This document shows positions 33,278 to 44,573 of a DNA stretch of 64,000 bases, in pieces. Positions within the stretch are counted from its first letter, which is position 1. Every line of letters begins with the position of its first letter. Both the position numbers and the translations under genes were made by a program. Origin of the DNA: Cystobacter fuscus DSM 2262 (GTDB taxonomy: Bacteria > Myxococcota > Myxococcia > Myxococcales > Myxococcaceae); the NCBI RefSeq assembly GCF_000335475.2, contig NZ_ANAH02000006.1, forward strand, positions 62,001 through 126,000. The letters are read 5' to 3'. Under the pieces are notes generated by a model. It saw only the letters and a program-made list of their open reading frames with translations. It searched no databases and was not told the DNA's origin.

Positions 33278-33873
33278 TTCTTCTCCCACTCCCTCGGATT
33301 GCGCAGGCTCCGGGCACGCGCCCGGACCTCGTCCTCGGACAGCGAGCCCCGCCGTTCCGGGGGGATGCTCGGCTGTCCGCCCTCCCGCTTGTTGGGCCGA
33401 CGCTCCCAGTCCACCATGCCCTCGGCCTCGGCCATGGAACGATCTCCCCGGCCCATGCCGGCGATGAGTTCCTCCAGGTCCGCCTCCGGCCCCGCCTCGT
33501 CTTCATCCCCATCGGGGCTCTCCGCCTCCTCGGCCGCCGCGTCCCGTGCGGGGGGCGTGGAGCGCGGGGGGGTGTAGAGCGTGTCGCCAAAGCCCATGAT
33601 CTCCGTCTGCCGGGAGATGAGCGGAGCGACGTACATTTCCTCGACGAAGTGGATGACCTTCTCCATCTGCTCGTCGACATGGCGGCGGTCGTTGCCCACC
33701 ACCGCCAGCGCGAGTGTGGCCTTCTGCCACAAATCCTGATCATCCACCTCGGCCACGGCCACGTTGAAGCGAGCCTTCAAGCGATCCGTTACCCGGCGGA
33801 GGACCTGTCGTTTGGCCTTGAGGGAGCCACTATCCGGAATCTGGAGGGTCAACCGCGCGACACCCACGAACAT
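33274..33873 (-). CDS. DUF503 (YlxP-like) protein with a disordered tail
   Basis: A 199-residue protein whose first 95 residues are DUF503: [20 protein letters not shown] and [20 protein letters not shown], found next to rbfA in many bacteria and linked to ribosome assembly. The second half ([14 protein letters not shown], then Arg-rich) is acidic/basic low complexity, doubling the usual length. It follows infB and overlaps rbfA, which fits a ribosome-related role. Confidence 0.85.
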   Translation of the reverse strand: MFVGVARLTLQIPDSGSLKAKRQVLRRVTDRLKARFNVAVAEVDDQDLWQKATLALAVVGNDRRHVDEQMEKVIHFVEEMYVAPLISRQTEIMGFGDTLYTPPRSTPPARDAAAEEAESPDGDEDEAGPEADLEELIAGMGRGDRSMAEAEGMVDWERRPNKREGGQPSIPPERRGSLSEDEVRARARSLRNPREWEKK

Positions 33874-33964
33874 GACTCAACGCCCCTCGTCCCGGTGACC
33901 GCGCCGTGAAGGGCGGGCCACCGGGAGAAATCCCGGTGGTGGAGAACGGCGACCCCGAGCGGGA

Positions 33965-36900
33965 CTAGCTCAGGCTCGGCCGCGTCTCCTCGATCTCGTA
34001 GGCCTCGATGATGTCGCCGGGCTTGAGATCGCTGTAGTTCTCGATGCCGATACCGCACTCGAAGCCCTGGGCGACTTCCTTCACGTCGTCCTTGAAGCGT
34101 CGCAGCGAGGCCATCTTCCCCGAGTACATCTGCTTGCTGTCGCGCAGCAGGCGGATGAAGGCGCCACGCTTCATGACGCCATCGAGCACCGCCGCGCCGG
34201 CGATGGTGCCCAGCTTCGGCACGTTGAAGGTGTTGCGCACCTCCGCACGGCCCAGCTTGCGCTCGGTGCGGATGGGCTCCAGGAGATCTTCCATGGACTT
34301 ACGCACACCATCGATGAGCTCGTAGATGATGCCGTAGGTCTCCAGCGTCACTTCCTGGGCCTTGGCGGCGGCCTCGGTGCCGGACTCGGGCTTCACGTTG
34401 AAGCCCACCACCATGCCCTTGGAGGCGGCCGCGCGCATCACGTCGCCCTCGGTCATGGCGCCCACACCCGCGTGGATGATCTCCACCCGGACCTTGTGCG
34501 TGGACAGCTTCTGCACCGCTTCCTTGACGGCCTCGGCCGAGCCCTGCACGTCCGCCTTGATGACGAGCCGCAGCTCCTTGGGACCACCGCCCGCCTTCGT
34601 CTTGGCGAAGAGCTGCTCGAGCGTCTCGCGGGTGCTGGCCTTGCCCAGCTCCGCCTCGCGGCCCTTCATGGCGCGGTGGGTGGCGATCTCCTTGGCGGCC
34701 TTCTCGTCCGCCACGGCGTTGAGCGCCTCACCGGCGGTGGGGACACCGGACAGACCGATGACCTCCGCGGAGTAGCCCGGGAGCACTTCCTTCACGGCCT
34801 CGCCCCGGCTGTTGTTCATGGCGCGCACGCGGCCGAAGTGGGTGCCGGTGACGACGGCGTCGCCCACCTTGAGCGTGCCCTCCTGCACCAGCACGGTGGC
34901 CACGGGACCGCGGCCCTTCTCCAGCTTGGCCTCGATGATGGCGCCCACCGCCGGACGGGACGGGTTGCTCGTGAGCTCGAGCACCTCGGCCTGCAGCGCG
35001 ATGTTCTCCAGGAGCAGGTCGATGCCCATCTTCTGCTTGGCCGACACGGGGACCATGATGGTCTCGCCGCCCCACTCTTCCGGAGTGAGCTCGTAGTTGG
35101 CCAGGTCCTTCTTCACGCGGTCCGGGTTGGCGCCCGGCACGTCCATCTTGTTGATGGCGACGACGATGGGCACCTCGGCGGCCTTGGCCTGCTTGATGGA
35201 CTCGATCGTCTGGGGCATCACGCCGTCATCGGCGGCCACCACCAGCACCACGATGTCCGTCACGTTGGCGCCGCGGGCGCGCATGGCCGTGAAGGCCTCG
35301 TGGCCCGGCGTGTCGAGGAAGGTGATGTCCCCGCGCGACGTCTTCACCGAGTAGGCACCGATGTGCTGGGTGATGCCACCGGCCTCGCCCGCCGCCACGT
35401 TGGCGGCGCGGATGGCGTCGAGCAGGCTCGTCTTGCCGTGGTCGACGTGGCCCATGACGGTGACGACCGGCGGACGCGGACGCTCGTCCTCGGGGCGCAC
35501 CTGGACCTCGGGCAGGAAGTCCTCGACCTCGAAGCCGGCCTTCTCTACGCGCCAGCCGTAGTCGGTGGCGATGAGCTCGGTGGTCTCCGCGTCGATGACC
35601 TGGTTGGCCGTGGCCATCTTGCCCAGGCCCATGAGCTTCTTGATGAGCTCGTTGGTGCGCACACCCATGCGCTGGCCCAGGTCGGACACGCTGATGCCCT
35701 CCTGGATCTTGATGACCTTCTTCTCCTCGGCCATCTGGGTGATCTGCGTCTTGGCGCCCTTCTTCGTGGGCTTCTTCTTCTTGCCACGGACGGGGATGGT
35801 GACGCGGCCCCACACCAGGTCCGTCATCTCCTGCTTGGAGATGCCGCCCTCGGTGCCCGGAGCGCCCTTCTTGCCACGCCCGCCGGCCTTCTCGTTCTCC
35901 TTCTTCTTGGAGACGTCGACGAGCTCGCGGCCCCGGCCCAGGTGGTCCGGAACGACCTTGTACTCGCGCTTCTCACCGATGGCGCTCTTGCCCGGCGCCA
36001 TGGGGTACTGCCGGCCCGCCGAGCCCGTGGTGGGCGTGACCCGGCGCACCTGGATGAGCGGGCGCGAGATGACGACGGCCTGGGTGGCGGTGGGACGCAG
36101 CGAGCGCGGATCCTGTCCGACCTGCTGGTGAGGCACGCCGCCCACCATGTGGGTCGGCGACGCGGTCGCCCCGCCCGCGGGAGGAGCCGCCTGGCCCCCC
36201 ACCGGAGTGCCCGGAGACGAAGGACGCACCGGCGCCGAGGACGAGCCACTGCGCTGGTACTGGCTCGGCCCACCGCGCTGGTACTGGCTGGGTCCACCCG
36301 GACGGCCACCCTGACCACCGGGTCCACCCGGACGGCCACCCTGACCACCGGGTCCACCCGGACGGCCACCCTGACCACCGGGACCGCCGGGACGGCCCCC
36401 CTGACCACCGGGTCCACCCGGACGGCCAGAGCCCGACATGCCGGGTCCACCCGACGAAGGGGACCGCTGGGGTCCAGAAGAGGGATGCGAAGGCGTCCGG
36501 ACAGCGGGCGGAACCGCCGAAGGCGGCGGGCGGGTAGGCAAGTGGGGTGACTCCTTGAAAGAGGATACTGGCCGCGAGGCGGCTGGGGCGGAGGTCGGAG
36601 CCCGAGGGGGCTCCACCGCCCGAGGCGCCTCGGCGGCGGCGACGGGAGGCTGAGGGGCAGCAGGGGTGGGAGGCGTCGCGGCCACCGCGGGAGCGGGAGC
36701 CTCGGCGCGAGGAGCCTCGGCGGGAGCCGGGGCGGCGGCCTCGGCCCGGGGGGCCTCGGCTGCGGGAGGAGGAGGCGGCGGCGCGGCCACCGGGGCGGGT
36801 GCCTCGGGGGCGGCCGACATCGGCGTGGTCACGGCCGGAGCGGGCGTGGCGGGAGCGGCCGGGCTCTCCGCCACGGGCGCGGCGATGGGCGGAGCCTCGG

Positions 36901-37285
36901 CACGAGGGGGCTCGGGAGGCGCGACCACCACGGCGGCGGCCTCGGTGGCGGCCGGCTCGGTGACCTCACGCGGCAGGTCGACGGAAGCGGTCGGAGCCGC
37001 GGAGGCGGGTGCCTCGTCGGCCTGCTCGGCGGAGGGCGCGTTCGACGGGGCCTTGCGGCGCACCACGAAGCCCTTGGCCGCCACGGGCGCGGCGGCCTGC
37101 TTCGGCTTGCGCTTGTCGAGGATCCGCTGCACCGCGGAGGTGGCCTGGTCGTCCTCGAGCGAGGACGAGTGGCTCTTGACATCGTAGCCGAGCGCGACGA
37201 GCTCGGTCACGACCTCTTTGTTGTCGAGCTCGACCCCGTGGTCCTTGAGCTCCTTGGCAATCTCGTGAACTCGCTTCTTCGACAT
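33965..37285 (-). CDS. infB: Translation initiation factor IF-2 (long form)
   Basis: A 1106-residue GTPase that places initiator tRNA on the 30S subunit. The first 50 residues form an IF2_N domain ([15 protein letters not shown]). Residues about 85-430 are a very long A/P/E- and G/R/P-rich low-complexity arm, including the 10-residue repeat described separately. A second IF2_N domain (about 535-585) precedes the G domain: GHVDHGKT (about 611-618), [12 protein letters not shown]. Then domains II-IV including the fMet-tRNA-binding C2. ATG 37285 is the first start. It is the centre of the nusA operon. Confidence 0.97.
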   Translation of the reverse strand: MSKKRVHEIAKELKDHGVELDNKEVVTELVALGYDVKSHSSSLEDDQATSAVQRILDKRKPKQAAAPVAAKGFVVRRKAPSNAPSAEQADEAPASAAPTASVDLPREVTEPAATEAAAVVVAPPEPPRAEAPPIAAPVAESPAAPATPAPAVTTPMSAAPEAPAPVAAPPPPPPAAEAPRAEAAAPAPAEAPRAEAPAPAVAATPPTPAAPQPPVAAAEAPRAVEPPRAPTSAPAASRPVSSFKESPHLPTRPPPSAVPPAVRTPSHPSSGPQRSPSSGGPGMSGSGRPGGPGGQGGRPGGPGGQGGRPGGPGGQGGRPGGPGGQGGRPGGPSQYQRGGPSQYQRSGSSSAPVRPSSPGTPVGGQAAPPAGGATASPTHMVGGVPHQQVGQDPRSLRPTATQAVVISRPLIQVRRVTPTTGSAGRQYPMAPGKSAIGEKREYKVVPDHLGRGRELVDVSKKKENEKAGGRGKKGAPGTEGGISKQEMTDLVWGRVTIPVRGKKKKPTKKGAKTQITQMAEEKKVIKIQEGISVSDLGQRMGVRTNELIKKLMGLGKMATANQVIDAETTELIATDYGWRVEKAGFEVEDFLPEVQVRPEDERPRPPVVTVMGHVDHGKTSLLDAIRAANVAAGEAGGITQHIGAYSVKTSRGDITFLDTPGHEAFTAMRARGANVTDIVVLVVAADDGVMPQTIESIKQAKAAEVPIVVAINKMDVPGANPDRVKKDLANYELTPEEWGGETIMVPVSAKQKMGIDLLLENIALQAEVLELTSNPSRPAVGAIIEAKLEKGRGPVATVLVQEGTLKVGDAVVTGTHFGRVRAMNNSRGEAVKEVLPGYSAEVIGLSGVPTAGEALNAVADEKAAKEIATHRAMKGREAELGKASTRETLEQLFAKTKAGGGPKELRLVIKADVQGSAEAVKEAVQKLSTHKVRVEIIHAGVGAMTEGDVMRAAASKGMVVGFNVKPESGTEAAAKAQEVTLETYGIIYELIDGVRKSMEDLLEPIRTERKLGRAEVRNTFNVPKLGTIAGAAVLDGVMKRGAFIRLLRDSKQMYSGKMASLRRFKDDVKEVAQGFECGIGIENYSDLKPGDIIEAYEIEETRPSLS
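36291..36430 (-). repeat. 30-base coding repeat in infB
   Basis: About four and a half near-identical copies of a 30-base unit (plus strand GGTCCACCCGGACGGCCACC followed by CTGACCACCG) encode the decapeptide [10 protein letters not shown]. Single-base differences between copies are few, so the array is probably recent or kept homogeneous. It lies in the flexible N-terminal arm of IF-2. Confidence 0.95.
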
Positions 37286-37356
37286 ACCTTGCTTGGCCTT
37301 TTGCTCCGCCGGCTACCAGGCGCAGCACCCTAATCCAAAAACGTGTGTGAGTGGTG

Positions 37357-37710
37357 CTAACGCCCACTCCCTCCGGTCGCTCCACCCCGGCCCGGGACCG
37401 ACTCCAGCGCCTGTCCCAGGAGCGACGGGTCGACCGGACCCGCCTTTCCCCGGAAAGCCCTACCGAAGGCCTTCCGCTTCACCGCCGCCGCCAGGCACCC
37501 CACCCCACAAAGATAAGCCCCGCGTCCAGGGAGCTTCCTCCGCCCATCCACCACCACCCCCCCTTCAGGCCCCACCCCCAATCGGATGAGCTCCTCCTGG
37601 CTGCGCCTCGCGCCGCAACCGATGCAGCTTCGCACCGGTCCGGCCCCTACAGGCAACTCTTCTCTACTATTAGTACTGGAGCGGGCTTTCAGGCGCATCC
37701 CCTCAGCCAT
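37357..37710 (-). CDS. YlxR-family RNA-binding protein (DUF448)
   Basis: A 117-residue protein with the family core RSCIGCGARRSQEELIRL and PGRGAYLCGVGCLAAAVKRKAFGRAFR. In other bacteria YlxR lies between nusA and infB, as here, and binds RNA or affects RNase P. The N-terminal 25 residues before RSC and the C-terminal G/S-rich end are longer than usual. ATG 37710 is used; a later start cannot be excluded. Confidence 0.9.
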   Translation of the reverse strand: MAEGMRLKARSSTNSREELPVGAGPVRSCIGCGARRSQEELIRLGVGPEGGVVVDGRRKLPGRGAYLCGVGCLAAAVKRKAFGRAFRGKAGPVDPSLLGQALESVPGRGGATGGSGR

Positions 37711-37738
37711 CCAAGCGAGCTTACGACATTACCGCGAA

Positions 37739-39427
37739 CTAAGCGCCCGCCGGCTCGGCGGAGGGCGAGGAAGCGGACGAGCCCCGCTCGGCGTTGAGTT
37801 CCGCCCGGAGCCGGGCTTCCTCCACCAGGTAGTTCTCCGCCGCGCTCTTGAGCTGGCGCGCCTTCTTGATGCCCACCCCCGGGACGTCCCCCAGCCGGGC
37901 CAGGTCCTTCTCGTTGGCGATGTCCTCCACCGACTTGTAGCCGGCCAACACCAGCTGCTCGATGGCCTTCTCGCCCATGCCGCGCACGCGCGCCATGCGC
38001 TCGGTCTGGCTGAGCTCGTCCGGATGGCGGCGCGCCTCGGCCTGGCGGGCCTGCTCGCGCTCGCGCTCCATGCGGGACAGCTCCGCGGCGTCCAGCCCCA
38101 TCTGCTTGCGCGCCTCCTCCTGCATGGCCGGCACGCGCGAGGGATCCACGCCCGGAATCTGCGACAGCACCTCCGCATTGGCCTCGGCGATGTCCTTGGC
38201 CTGACGGAAGCCGTGGGCGTAGAGCGTCTCCACCAGCATCTCGTTGACGCCGGGCAGCGCGCCCAGGGAGCGGTTGGCGAACTCGCGCATCTCGCGCACG
38301 CGGCTCTCGCTGTTGATGTCCAGCTTCCAGCCGGTGAGCTGCGCGGCCAGGCGCACGTTCTGGCCCCGGCGGCCGATGGCCAGCGACAGCTGGTCATCCG
38401 GCACGATGAGCTCCATGGCGTGGTTGGCCTCGTCGATGATGACGCGGCTGACCTCGGCGGGGGCGAGCGCCGAGCACACGAAGCGCGCGGGGTCCTCGTC
38501 GAAGGGGACGATGTCGATCTTCTCCCCGCGCAGCTCCTGCACCACCGCCTGCACGCGGCTGCCCTTCATGCCCACGCACGCGCCCACCGGGTCCACGTCC
38601 GCGTCGCGGCTGGACACGGCGATCTTCGCCCGGCCGCCCGGCTCGCGCGCCGCCGCCTCGATGACCACGATGCCCTCGGCGATTTCCGGCACCTCCATCT
38701 CGAAGAGCTTGGTGAGCAGGTTGACCGAGGCGCGGCTGAGGACGATCTGCGGGCCCTTGGACTCGCGCAGCACGTCGAGCACGTACGCCTGGACGCGGTC
38801 GCCCGCGCGGTACGTCTCGCGCGGCACCTGCTCGCGCACCGGCAGCACCGCCTCGGCGCGGCCCAGGTCCACGATGATGTTGCCGCGCTCGAAGCGCCGG
38901 GCGATGCCGGTGACGATCTCGTTCTTGCGGTCCTTGTACTCGTTGAAGACGTTCTCGCGCTCGGCGTCGCGGGTGCGCTGCAGGATGACCTGCTTGGCCG
39001 TCTGGGCCGCGATGCGCCCGAAGCCGCGCCGGAACGTCTTGAGCCGCAGGATGTCACCGTACTGGTTGTCCTGGGCCTTGGCCTCCTCGGCGTCCTCGTC
39101 CCGGTAGAAGATCTGGAACACGAGCTCGTCGCCCGGCTCCACTTCCATGCCCTTCTTGTGGGCCTCGTCGAGGGGAATCTGGTTCACCGCCTGGATGGGA
39201 TCGGTGATGGTCTCCACCACGGTGATGGCCTGGAAGAGCTCCACCACGCCCTTCTCGGCGTCGTACTTGGCCTCGAGGTTGCGCTCCTGGCCGAAGTGCT
39301 TCTTGGCCGCGGTCGTCATCGCGTCCTCGAGCGTGGAGATCAGGACGCTCCGCTCGATGCCCTTGTCCTTGGCCACCTGATCCAGGACGAGGTTGAGGTT
39401 GATGGTGGGATTGGCTGGCGTGGGCAT
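37739..39427 (-). CDS. nusA: Transcription termination/antitermination protein NusA
   Basis: A 562-residue RNA polymerase-binding factor. The N-terminal domain ([21 protein letters not shown]) is followed by S1 (about 140-200), KH1 and KH2 ([21 protein letters not shown] and [17 protein letters not shown]) and a C-terminal helix-hairpin-helix region (two repeats, as in E. coli-type NusA). ATG 39427 has GGAGAAGAAG just before it and is preferred to a GTG seven codons upstream. It is 60 bases downstream of rimP. Confidence 0.97.
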   Translation of the reverse strand: MPTPANPTINLNLVLDQVAKDKGIERSVLISTLEDAMTTAAKKHFGQERNLEAKYDAEKGVVELFQAITVVETITDPIQAVNQIPLDEAHKKGMEVEPGDELVFQIFYRDEDAEEAKAQDNQYGDILRLKTFRRGFGRIAAQTAKQVILQRTRDAERENVFNEYKDRKNEIVTGIARRFERGNIIVDLGRAEAVLPVREQVPRETYRAGDRVQAYVLDVLRESKGPQIVLSRASVNLLTKLFEMEVPEIAEGIVVIEAAAREPGGRAKIAVSSRDADVDPVGACVGMKGSRVQAVVQELRGEKIDIVPFDEDPARFVCSALAPAEVSRVIIDEANHAMELIVPDDQLSLAIGRRGQNVRLAAQLTGWKLDINSESRVREMREFANRSLGALPGVNEMLVETLYAHGFRQAKDIAEANAEVLSQIPGVDPSRVPAMQEEARKQMGLDAAELSRMEREREQARQAEARRHPDELSQTERMARVRGMGEKAIEQLVLAGYKSVEDIANEKDLARLGDVPGVGIKKARQLKSAAENYLVEEARLRAELNAERGSSASSPSAEPAGA

Positions 39428-39487
39428 CTTCTTCTCCAAAGGTTCCACGGGCGCGCCCGCGCGAGGGCGCCCCCTGTATGTGGACTG

Positions 39488-39970
39488 CTAGAACTCGAAC
39501 TCCAGATTGGCCTTGGCAATGTCCTTGAAGGGGATGCGGAAGCTGCCCGCTCCTTCCACGTCCACGCTGATGGCGTCGGCCGCCACCTCGGTGAGCGTGC
39601 CGGTGAAGTTCTTGCGTGGCGGCTCCCCGATGGGCCCGAAGGTCTTCACCTTCACCCGCTGGCCCTTCACCCGCTCGTAATGCTGGGGCTTCTTCAGGGG
39701 ACGGTTCACGCCCGGGCTGGACACCTCGAGGTTGTACTCGTGGGGAACCATGTCCTCCACGTCCAACACCGTGTCCACCGCCCGCGACACCTGCGAACAC
39801 TCATCCAGGCCCACCCGCCCACCGGGCTTGTCGATGAACAGGCGCAGGACCCAGCCCTCGTGCTCGCGGACGAACTCCACCTCGAGGAGCTCCAGCCCCT
39901 CGCCCGCAACGATGGGCTCGAGCACCGATTGTGCCCTCGCCTCCACCGTCTGCTTGATGTTCTCCGCCAT
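39488..39970 (-). CDS. rimP: Ribosome maturation factor RimP
   Basis: A 160-residue 30S maturation protein. Family motifs: LEPIVAGEGLELLEVEFVRE, LRLFIDKPGGRVGLDECSQVSRAVDTVLD and YNLEVSSPGVNRPLK, then an SH3-like C-terminal domain. ATG 39970. It is the first gene of the nusA-infB operon; its promoter must lie in the roughly 218 bases before the divergent nitrilase-family gene. Confidence 0.95.
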   Translation of the reverse strand: MAENIKQTVEARAQSVLEPIVAGEGLELLEVEFVREHEGWVLRLFIDKPGGRVGLDECSQVSRAVDTVLDVEDMVPHEYNLEVSSPGVNRPLKKPQHYERVKGQRVKVKTFGPIGEPPRKNFTGTLTEVAADAISVDVEGAGSFRIPFKDIAKANLEFEF

Positions 39971-40131
39971 AGGCCGCTTCGAAAACTCCGGACTCCCAAA
40001 AACACGAAAAGCGGGCACGGACGGCCCACTTTTCGAGGAACTGCGTCGAAAAATGTCGGCGGCGTCCCTAGCACACGCCACCTCGGGGTGTAAAGGAAGA
40101 CGCACCCCTTGCTCCGTCAGCAAAACACTCC

Positions 40132-40182
40132 CCCCGGGCACAAGGATTCCCGGGGTTTCCGCGACAAGGAGGCGATTATAAC
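40132..40182 (+). promoter_or_regulatory. Hairpin and TATAAC box directly before the nitrilase-family gene
   Basis: CCCCGGG (40132-40138) and CCCGGGG (40149-40155) form a 7-bp stem with a 10-base loop. Then TATAAC (40177-40182) stands six bases before ATG 40189, so a transcript from this -10 box would begin at or near the start codon (leaderless). AAGGAGG (40166-40172) is 16 bases away, too far for normal initiation. The -35 region is poor. Confidence 0.35.
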
Positions 40183-40188
40183 GGTCCC

Positions 40189-40992
<804 letters not shown>

Positions 40993-41066
40993 AGCAACCA
41001 GGCGGTTGGAGCAGGCCCCCCTGGGTGCCGGTTGCATTCCCCGGTACACTGGGGGCTGGACCCCCC

Positions 41067-41537
41067 GTGAACAACCGCTGGTATTCAATGATGTTCGTCC
41101 TCGCCCTCTCGGCCCTCGGCGTGGCCTGCCCCGCCGATGAGAAGCCCGTCGCGCCAGTGCATGTGCCGGCCGTACCGCCCCCGGTGCGCCGCGCCCAACT
41201 CAAGGGGCTGCACGGGGACGTGAAGGTCAAACGCGCGGCCGGAGACGAATGGCTCCCCGCCCAGGAAGGCATGGCGCTCTTCGAGAATGACAAGGTGCGC
41301 ACCGTGGCGGGAGCTGGAGTGCAGGTCGTCTTCGAGCAGGGCAGCGTGGTGAACCTGGGCGAGGACGCGTTGATCGGCATCGCGGAGACGCGGCCCCGCC
41401 CCGGTCAGGAGCGCACGGACCTGACGGTCTTGCGCGGACGGGTCGACGCCGAGCTGGAGGACTCCTCGCGCCAGTCACTCTCCGTCACCACCCCCGCGGC
41501 CACGGTCCGGGCCGGAAGGGACATCGTGTTCCAATGA
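41067..41537 (+). CDS. FecR-domain lipoprotein
   Basis: A 156-residue protein: lipoprotein-like signal (MMFVLALSALGVACP), a proline-rich segment and a FecR-type domain (LKGLHGDVKVKRAAGDEWLP, LFENDKVRTVAGAGVQVVFEQGSVVNLGEDALI, VTTPAATVRAGRDIVFQ). FecR domains often occur in cell-wall or surface assemblies. GTG 41067 is chosen to keep the signal; an ATG at 40989 would overlap the previous stop but gives no signal sequence. The stop overlaps the ATG of the LysM gene. Confidence 0.75.
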   Translation: MNNRWYSMMFVLALSALGVACPADEKPVAPVHVPAVPPPVRRAQLKGLHGDVKVKRAAGDEWLPAQEGMALFENDKVRTVAGAGVQVVFEQGSVVNLGEDALIGIAETRPRPGQERTDLTVLRGRVDAELEDSSRQSLSVTTPAATVRAGRDIVFQ

Positions 41538-42409
41538 GGCTCTACCTTCTGATGGCGTTGCTGTCCCTCGCGCCCGGCGAGGTCGAGGTTCGCGCCGGCG
41601 AGTCGCTGGACCAGGTGGCCGAGCGGACCCTGGGCCACCGCGACGGAGCCAGTGAGCTCAAGGCGCTCAACAAGTTGCAGGGCGACACGCTCGTGCCCGG
41701 CACGAAGCTGAAGCTGCCGGGGGCCGATCGGGAGAAGGCGCAGATGGCGCTGGAATCGGCGCGCAACTCGGTGGCGCAGGCCGATCCCAAGTCGCCCCAG
41801 CACGACGAGGCCCTGGCCAAGCTCAAGGAGGCCGAGTCCCACTTCCACAGCGCGCGCTACGTGGAGGCCGCCCAGACGGCCGACGACGCCTGGAAGCGGC
41901 TCGCCGAGCGCCCCGCCCAGCCCACCCGGCTGAGCGTGGTGGTGAACGAGCGGGGCGACACCGTGGTGAAGGCCGTGTCCGGCCGGGTGTCCGTGGAGGG
42001 CGGCGGCACCACCCGGGTCATCGAGGACGGGGCCAGTGTCCAGGTGGAGAAGGGCCAGGCGCCGCGGCTGGCGCTGGGCGTGCCCCGCCCCACCCAGCCC
42101 CAGGACAATCAGCGGCTGAGCGTCAAGCCCGTCAAGAACGGCCTGGAGCCCGTCGTCATCTCCTGGCAGGCGGTGCAGGGCGCCGAGAGCTACGAGGTGG
42201 AGCTGGTGCCCGCGCAGGGCGAGCGCCGGGTGATGCCCGCCTCGCAGCCCCGGCTCCAGGTGCCGCTCGCCGCGGGCACCTACCGCTGGAGCGTGCGCGC
42301 GCTCACGCGCGACTCGCGCTCCGAGGCCTCGACCGAGCGGGGCTTCGAGGTGGCGGAGGTCCCCGCCAAGCGCCTGCGCGTCAAGGTGCAGTCCTCGAAG
42401 TGGAAGTAG
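41534..42409 (+). CDS. LysM-domain envelope protein
   Basis: A 291-residue secreted protein. After a short signal-like start, a LysM domain (EVRAGESLDQVAERTLGH to VPGTKLKLPG, about 15-65) should bind peptidoglycan. Then a helical stretch (about 68-135) and a second FecR-like segment (VVVNERGDTVVKAVSGRVSVEGGGTTRVIEDG), ending in a fibronectin-like domain (ISWQAVQGAESYEVELVPA, TYRWSVRALTRD). It overlaps the FecR lipoprotein gene (ATGA) and lies 18 bases before the HD-GYP gene. Confidence 0.85.
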   Translation: MRLYLLMALLSLAPGEVEVRAGESLDQVAERTLGHRDGASELKALNKLQGDTLVPGTKLKLPGADREKAQMALESARNSVAQADPKSPQHDEALAKLKEAESHFHSARYVEAAQTADDAWKRLAERPAQPTRLSVVVNERGDTVVKAVSGRVSVEGGGTTRVIEDGASVQVEKGQAPRLALGVPRPTQPQDNQRLSVKPVKNGLEPVVISWQAVQGAESYEVELVPAQGERRVMPASQPRLQVPLAAGTYRWSVRALTRDSRSEASTERGFEVAEVPAKRLRVKVQSSKWK

Positions 42410-42427
42410 CAGCGAGGCCCATCCCCC

Positions 42428-44128
42428 ATGCGGCTCTTCAAGACGCTCCTGCTGTTGATGCTGGTGGCCAGCCTGGTGCCCACGGTGATGGTGGGCCTGC
42501 TGTCCGTGTCCGACACGCGCGAGCTGCTGGTGCGCGACGCCCAGGAGATGGCCCAGGAGCGCGTCAAGCAGCTCAAGCTCAAGGCGGAGACCTTCCTGGC
42601 CGAGCCCACGCGCGCGGTGATGGGCATGGCGCGCGTGCCCCGGTTCTTCTCCCTCCCCCTGGAGCAGCAGCAGACCTACCTGCGCTCGGTGCTCAACCAG
42701 CGCCGGGAGATCCAGGCCATCACCGTGCTGGGACTGGATGGCCGGCGGCTGCCGGGCCTGCAGGCCTTCGCCGTCAATGACGTGCCCCCCACGTCGCTCG
42801 CCGAGCACGAGGCCCGCGCCATGGAGCTGCTCGAGGGGCTCAACGGCCTGCGCTACGCGGACGTGGTGGGGCGCAGCGATGGCGAGGCGGTGGTGACGTT
42901 CGCCATCTCCGTGGGCGAGCCCATCCAGGGCTACATCGCCGCGGACGTATCGCTCGGGGAGCTGCAGACCATGCTCGCCCAGGAGCGCGTGGGCAGCACC
43001 GGCTTCGTCTACCTCACCGATGCCCGGGGCCTGGTCATCGCCGGCGGTGGCGGGCTCGTGGCCCACCAGGATGCCTCCAAGCGGCCCGTGGTGGCCTACC
43101 TCCTCCAGGACGTGTCGCGCACGCAGGACACGGACATCCTCCACGTGGGCAACTTCGGCGAGGGCTCGGACGCCGTGGTGGCCGCCTACGGCACGCTGGC
43201 CGATCCCAACTGGGCCATCATCTCCGAGCAGCCGGTGGCGCTCGCCTACAAGCAGGTGGAGACGATGGAGCGGCGGCTGCTGCTCACCGTGCTCGCCGCC
43301 ACGCTGGTGGCCCTGGGGCTCGCCGCCTTCTTCTCGCGCGGCGTCACCCGCCCCCTCAAGGGCTTCACCGAGGGCGCGCTGCGGCTGGCCCAGGGCAAGT
43401 TCGGCCTCGAGGTCAACGTGCCCCAGAAGAACGAGCTGGGCGACCTGGCCCGGACGTTCAACTACATGAGCAAGCAGCTGCTCGCGTACGACCACGAGAA
43501 CCGCGGCCTCTACGAGAGCCTCGAGCAGGGCTACCTGGAGACGATCGTCGCGCTGGCCAACTCCATCGACTCCAAGGACTCGTACACCCGCGGCCACAGC
43601 CAGCGCGTGGGCGACGTGGCGGTGGAGATCGGCCGGGAGATGGGCCTGTCCGAGCGCGAGCTCAAGCAGTTGCAGTTCGGCGGCATCCTCCACGACATCG
43701 GGAAGATTGGCATCGTGGAGTCCATCCTCTGCAAGCAGTCGCGGCTCACCGACGACGAAATGGCCATCATGCGCGGCCACCCGGACATCGGCGACACCAT
43801 CATCAAGCCCATCAGCTTCCTGGGCCCCATGCGCGCGTGCGTGCGCAGCCACCACGAGCGCTGGGACGGCACCGGCTACCCGGACGGGCTCAAGGGCGAG
43901 GACATCCCCCTGCTCGCGCGCATCGTCGGGTGCGCGGACACCTTCGACGCCTGCACCTCCACCCGCCCCTACCAGAAGGCCATGCCGCTGGAGAAGGCCA
44001 TGGAGATCCTCGACAACCTGAGCGGCCGGCAGTTGGATCCCTCCGTGGTGGAGGCGCTGCGCCGGGTGCTCAAGAAGCGCGGCGTGCGCGTGGAAGGACA
44101 CCGCCTGCCCGTGAAGCTGGCGTCGTGA
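42428..44128 (+). CDS. Membrane HD-GYP protein with sensor and HAMP domains
   Basis: A 566-residue protein: N-terminal TM (LLLLMLVASLVPTVMVGLL), a periplasmic Cache-like sensor (about 35-280), a second TM (about 285-305), HAMP (about 306-358) and an HD-GYP domain (about 370-555). The key motifs are HDIGKIG (about 421-427) and HHERWDGTGYPDG (about 475-487), so metal ligands and the GYP signature are intact; c-di-GMP hydrolysis is expected. It would link an envelope signal, possibly from the co-encoded FecR/LysM proteins, to c-di-GMP (inference). Confidence 0.92.
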   Translation: MRLFKTLLLLMLVASLVPTVMVGLLSVSDTRELLVRDAQEMAQERVKQLKLKAETFLAEPTRAVMGMARVPRFFSLPLEQQQTYLRSVLNQRREIQAITVLGLDGRRLPGLQAFAVNDVPPTSLAEHEARAMELLEGLNGLRYADVVGRSDGEAVVTFAISVGEPIQGYIAADVSLGELQTMLAQERVGSTGFVYLTDARGLVIAGGGGLVAHQDASKRPVVAYLLQDVSRTQDTDILHVGNFGEGSDAVVAAYGTLADPNWAIISEQPVALAYKQVETMERRLLLTVLAATLVALGLAAFFSRGVTRPLKGFTEGALRLAQGKFGLEVNVPQKNELGDLARTFNYMSKQLLAYDHENRGLYESLEQGYLETIVALANSIDSKDSYTRGHSQRVGDVAVEIGREMGLSERELKQLQFGGILHDIGKIGIVESILCKQSRLTDDEMAIMRGHPDIGDTIIKPISFLGPMRACVRSHHERWDGTGYPDGLKGEDIPLLARIVGCADTFDACTSTRPYQKAMPLEKAMEILDNLSGRQLDPSVVEALRRVLKKRGVRVEGHRLPVKLAS

Positions 44129-44213
44129 CGCCGTCACCTTCCGCCGCCCATCGCCCCACTCCCGGTGGTAAGCAGCACCCGGGCCGACTCCTGGCCCCGA
44201 GAGAGGAATCGCC

Positions 44214-44552
44214 TTGAGCTTCTGGGATCGCATCAAGCCCGCCGAGCGCCCCCTGTCCGCCACCGAGGCGGAGGCGTCCGCGGACGGCCTCCACCTGCGC
44301 CTGCTCTGGGAAGACGGGCTGAAGACGGACACGAGCGCGCAGCACCTGCGCCAGCAATGTCCGTGCGCCGGGTGCGTGGACGAGTGGACCAACAAGCGCA
44401 CGTTGGACGCGTCCCAGGTGCCCGCCTCGCTGCGCATCACCCAGGTGCAGCCCGTGGGCAACTACGCGCTCAGCTTCGTCTTCAGTGACGGGCACTCCAC
44501 CGGCATCTACCCCTGGAAGCTGCTGCGCGAGCTCACCCAGCCCCGAGGCTGA
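44214..44552 (+). CDS. DUF971 protein (gamma-butyrobetaine hydroxylase N-terminal-like)
   Basis: A 112-residue protein with the fold's markers: LRLLWEDGLKTDTSAQHLRQ and CPCAGCVDEWTNKR (three Cys: C-x-C-x2-C), then YALSFVFSDGHSTGIYPWKLLREL. In eukaryotic hydroxylases this module precedes the oxygenase; alone in bacteria it is sometimes linked to Fe-S cluster work, but that is not certain. The TTG start at 44214 is supported by GAGAGGAA upstream and by MSFWDRI matching the family start. Confidence 0.85.
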   Translation: MSFWDRIKPAERPLSATEAEASADGLHLRLLWEDGLKTDTSAQHLRQQCPCAGCVDEWTNKRTLDASQVPASLRITQVQPVGNYALSFVFSDGHSTGIYPWKLLRELTQPRG

Positions 44553-44573
44553 GGCTCTCCGGAGGCGCGCCCC

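Noticed and set aside
34472-36550. A 692-codon plus-strand ORF opposite infB
   Set aside because: Shadow of IF-2; composition is H/L/R/G-rich as typical for antisense GC-rich frames.
39488-40141. 217-codon version of rimP
   Set aside because: Residues before MAENIKQ have no similarity to the family and cover the likely promoter region.
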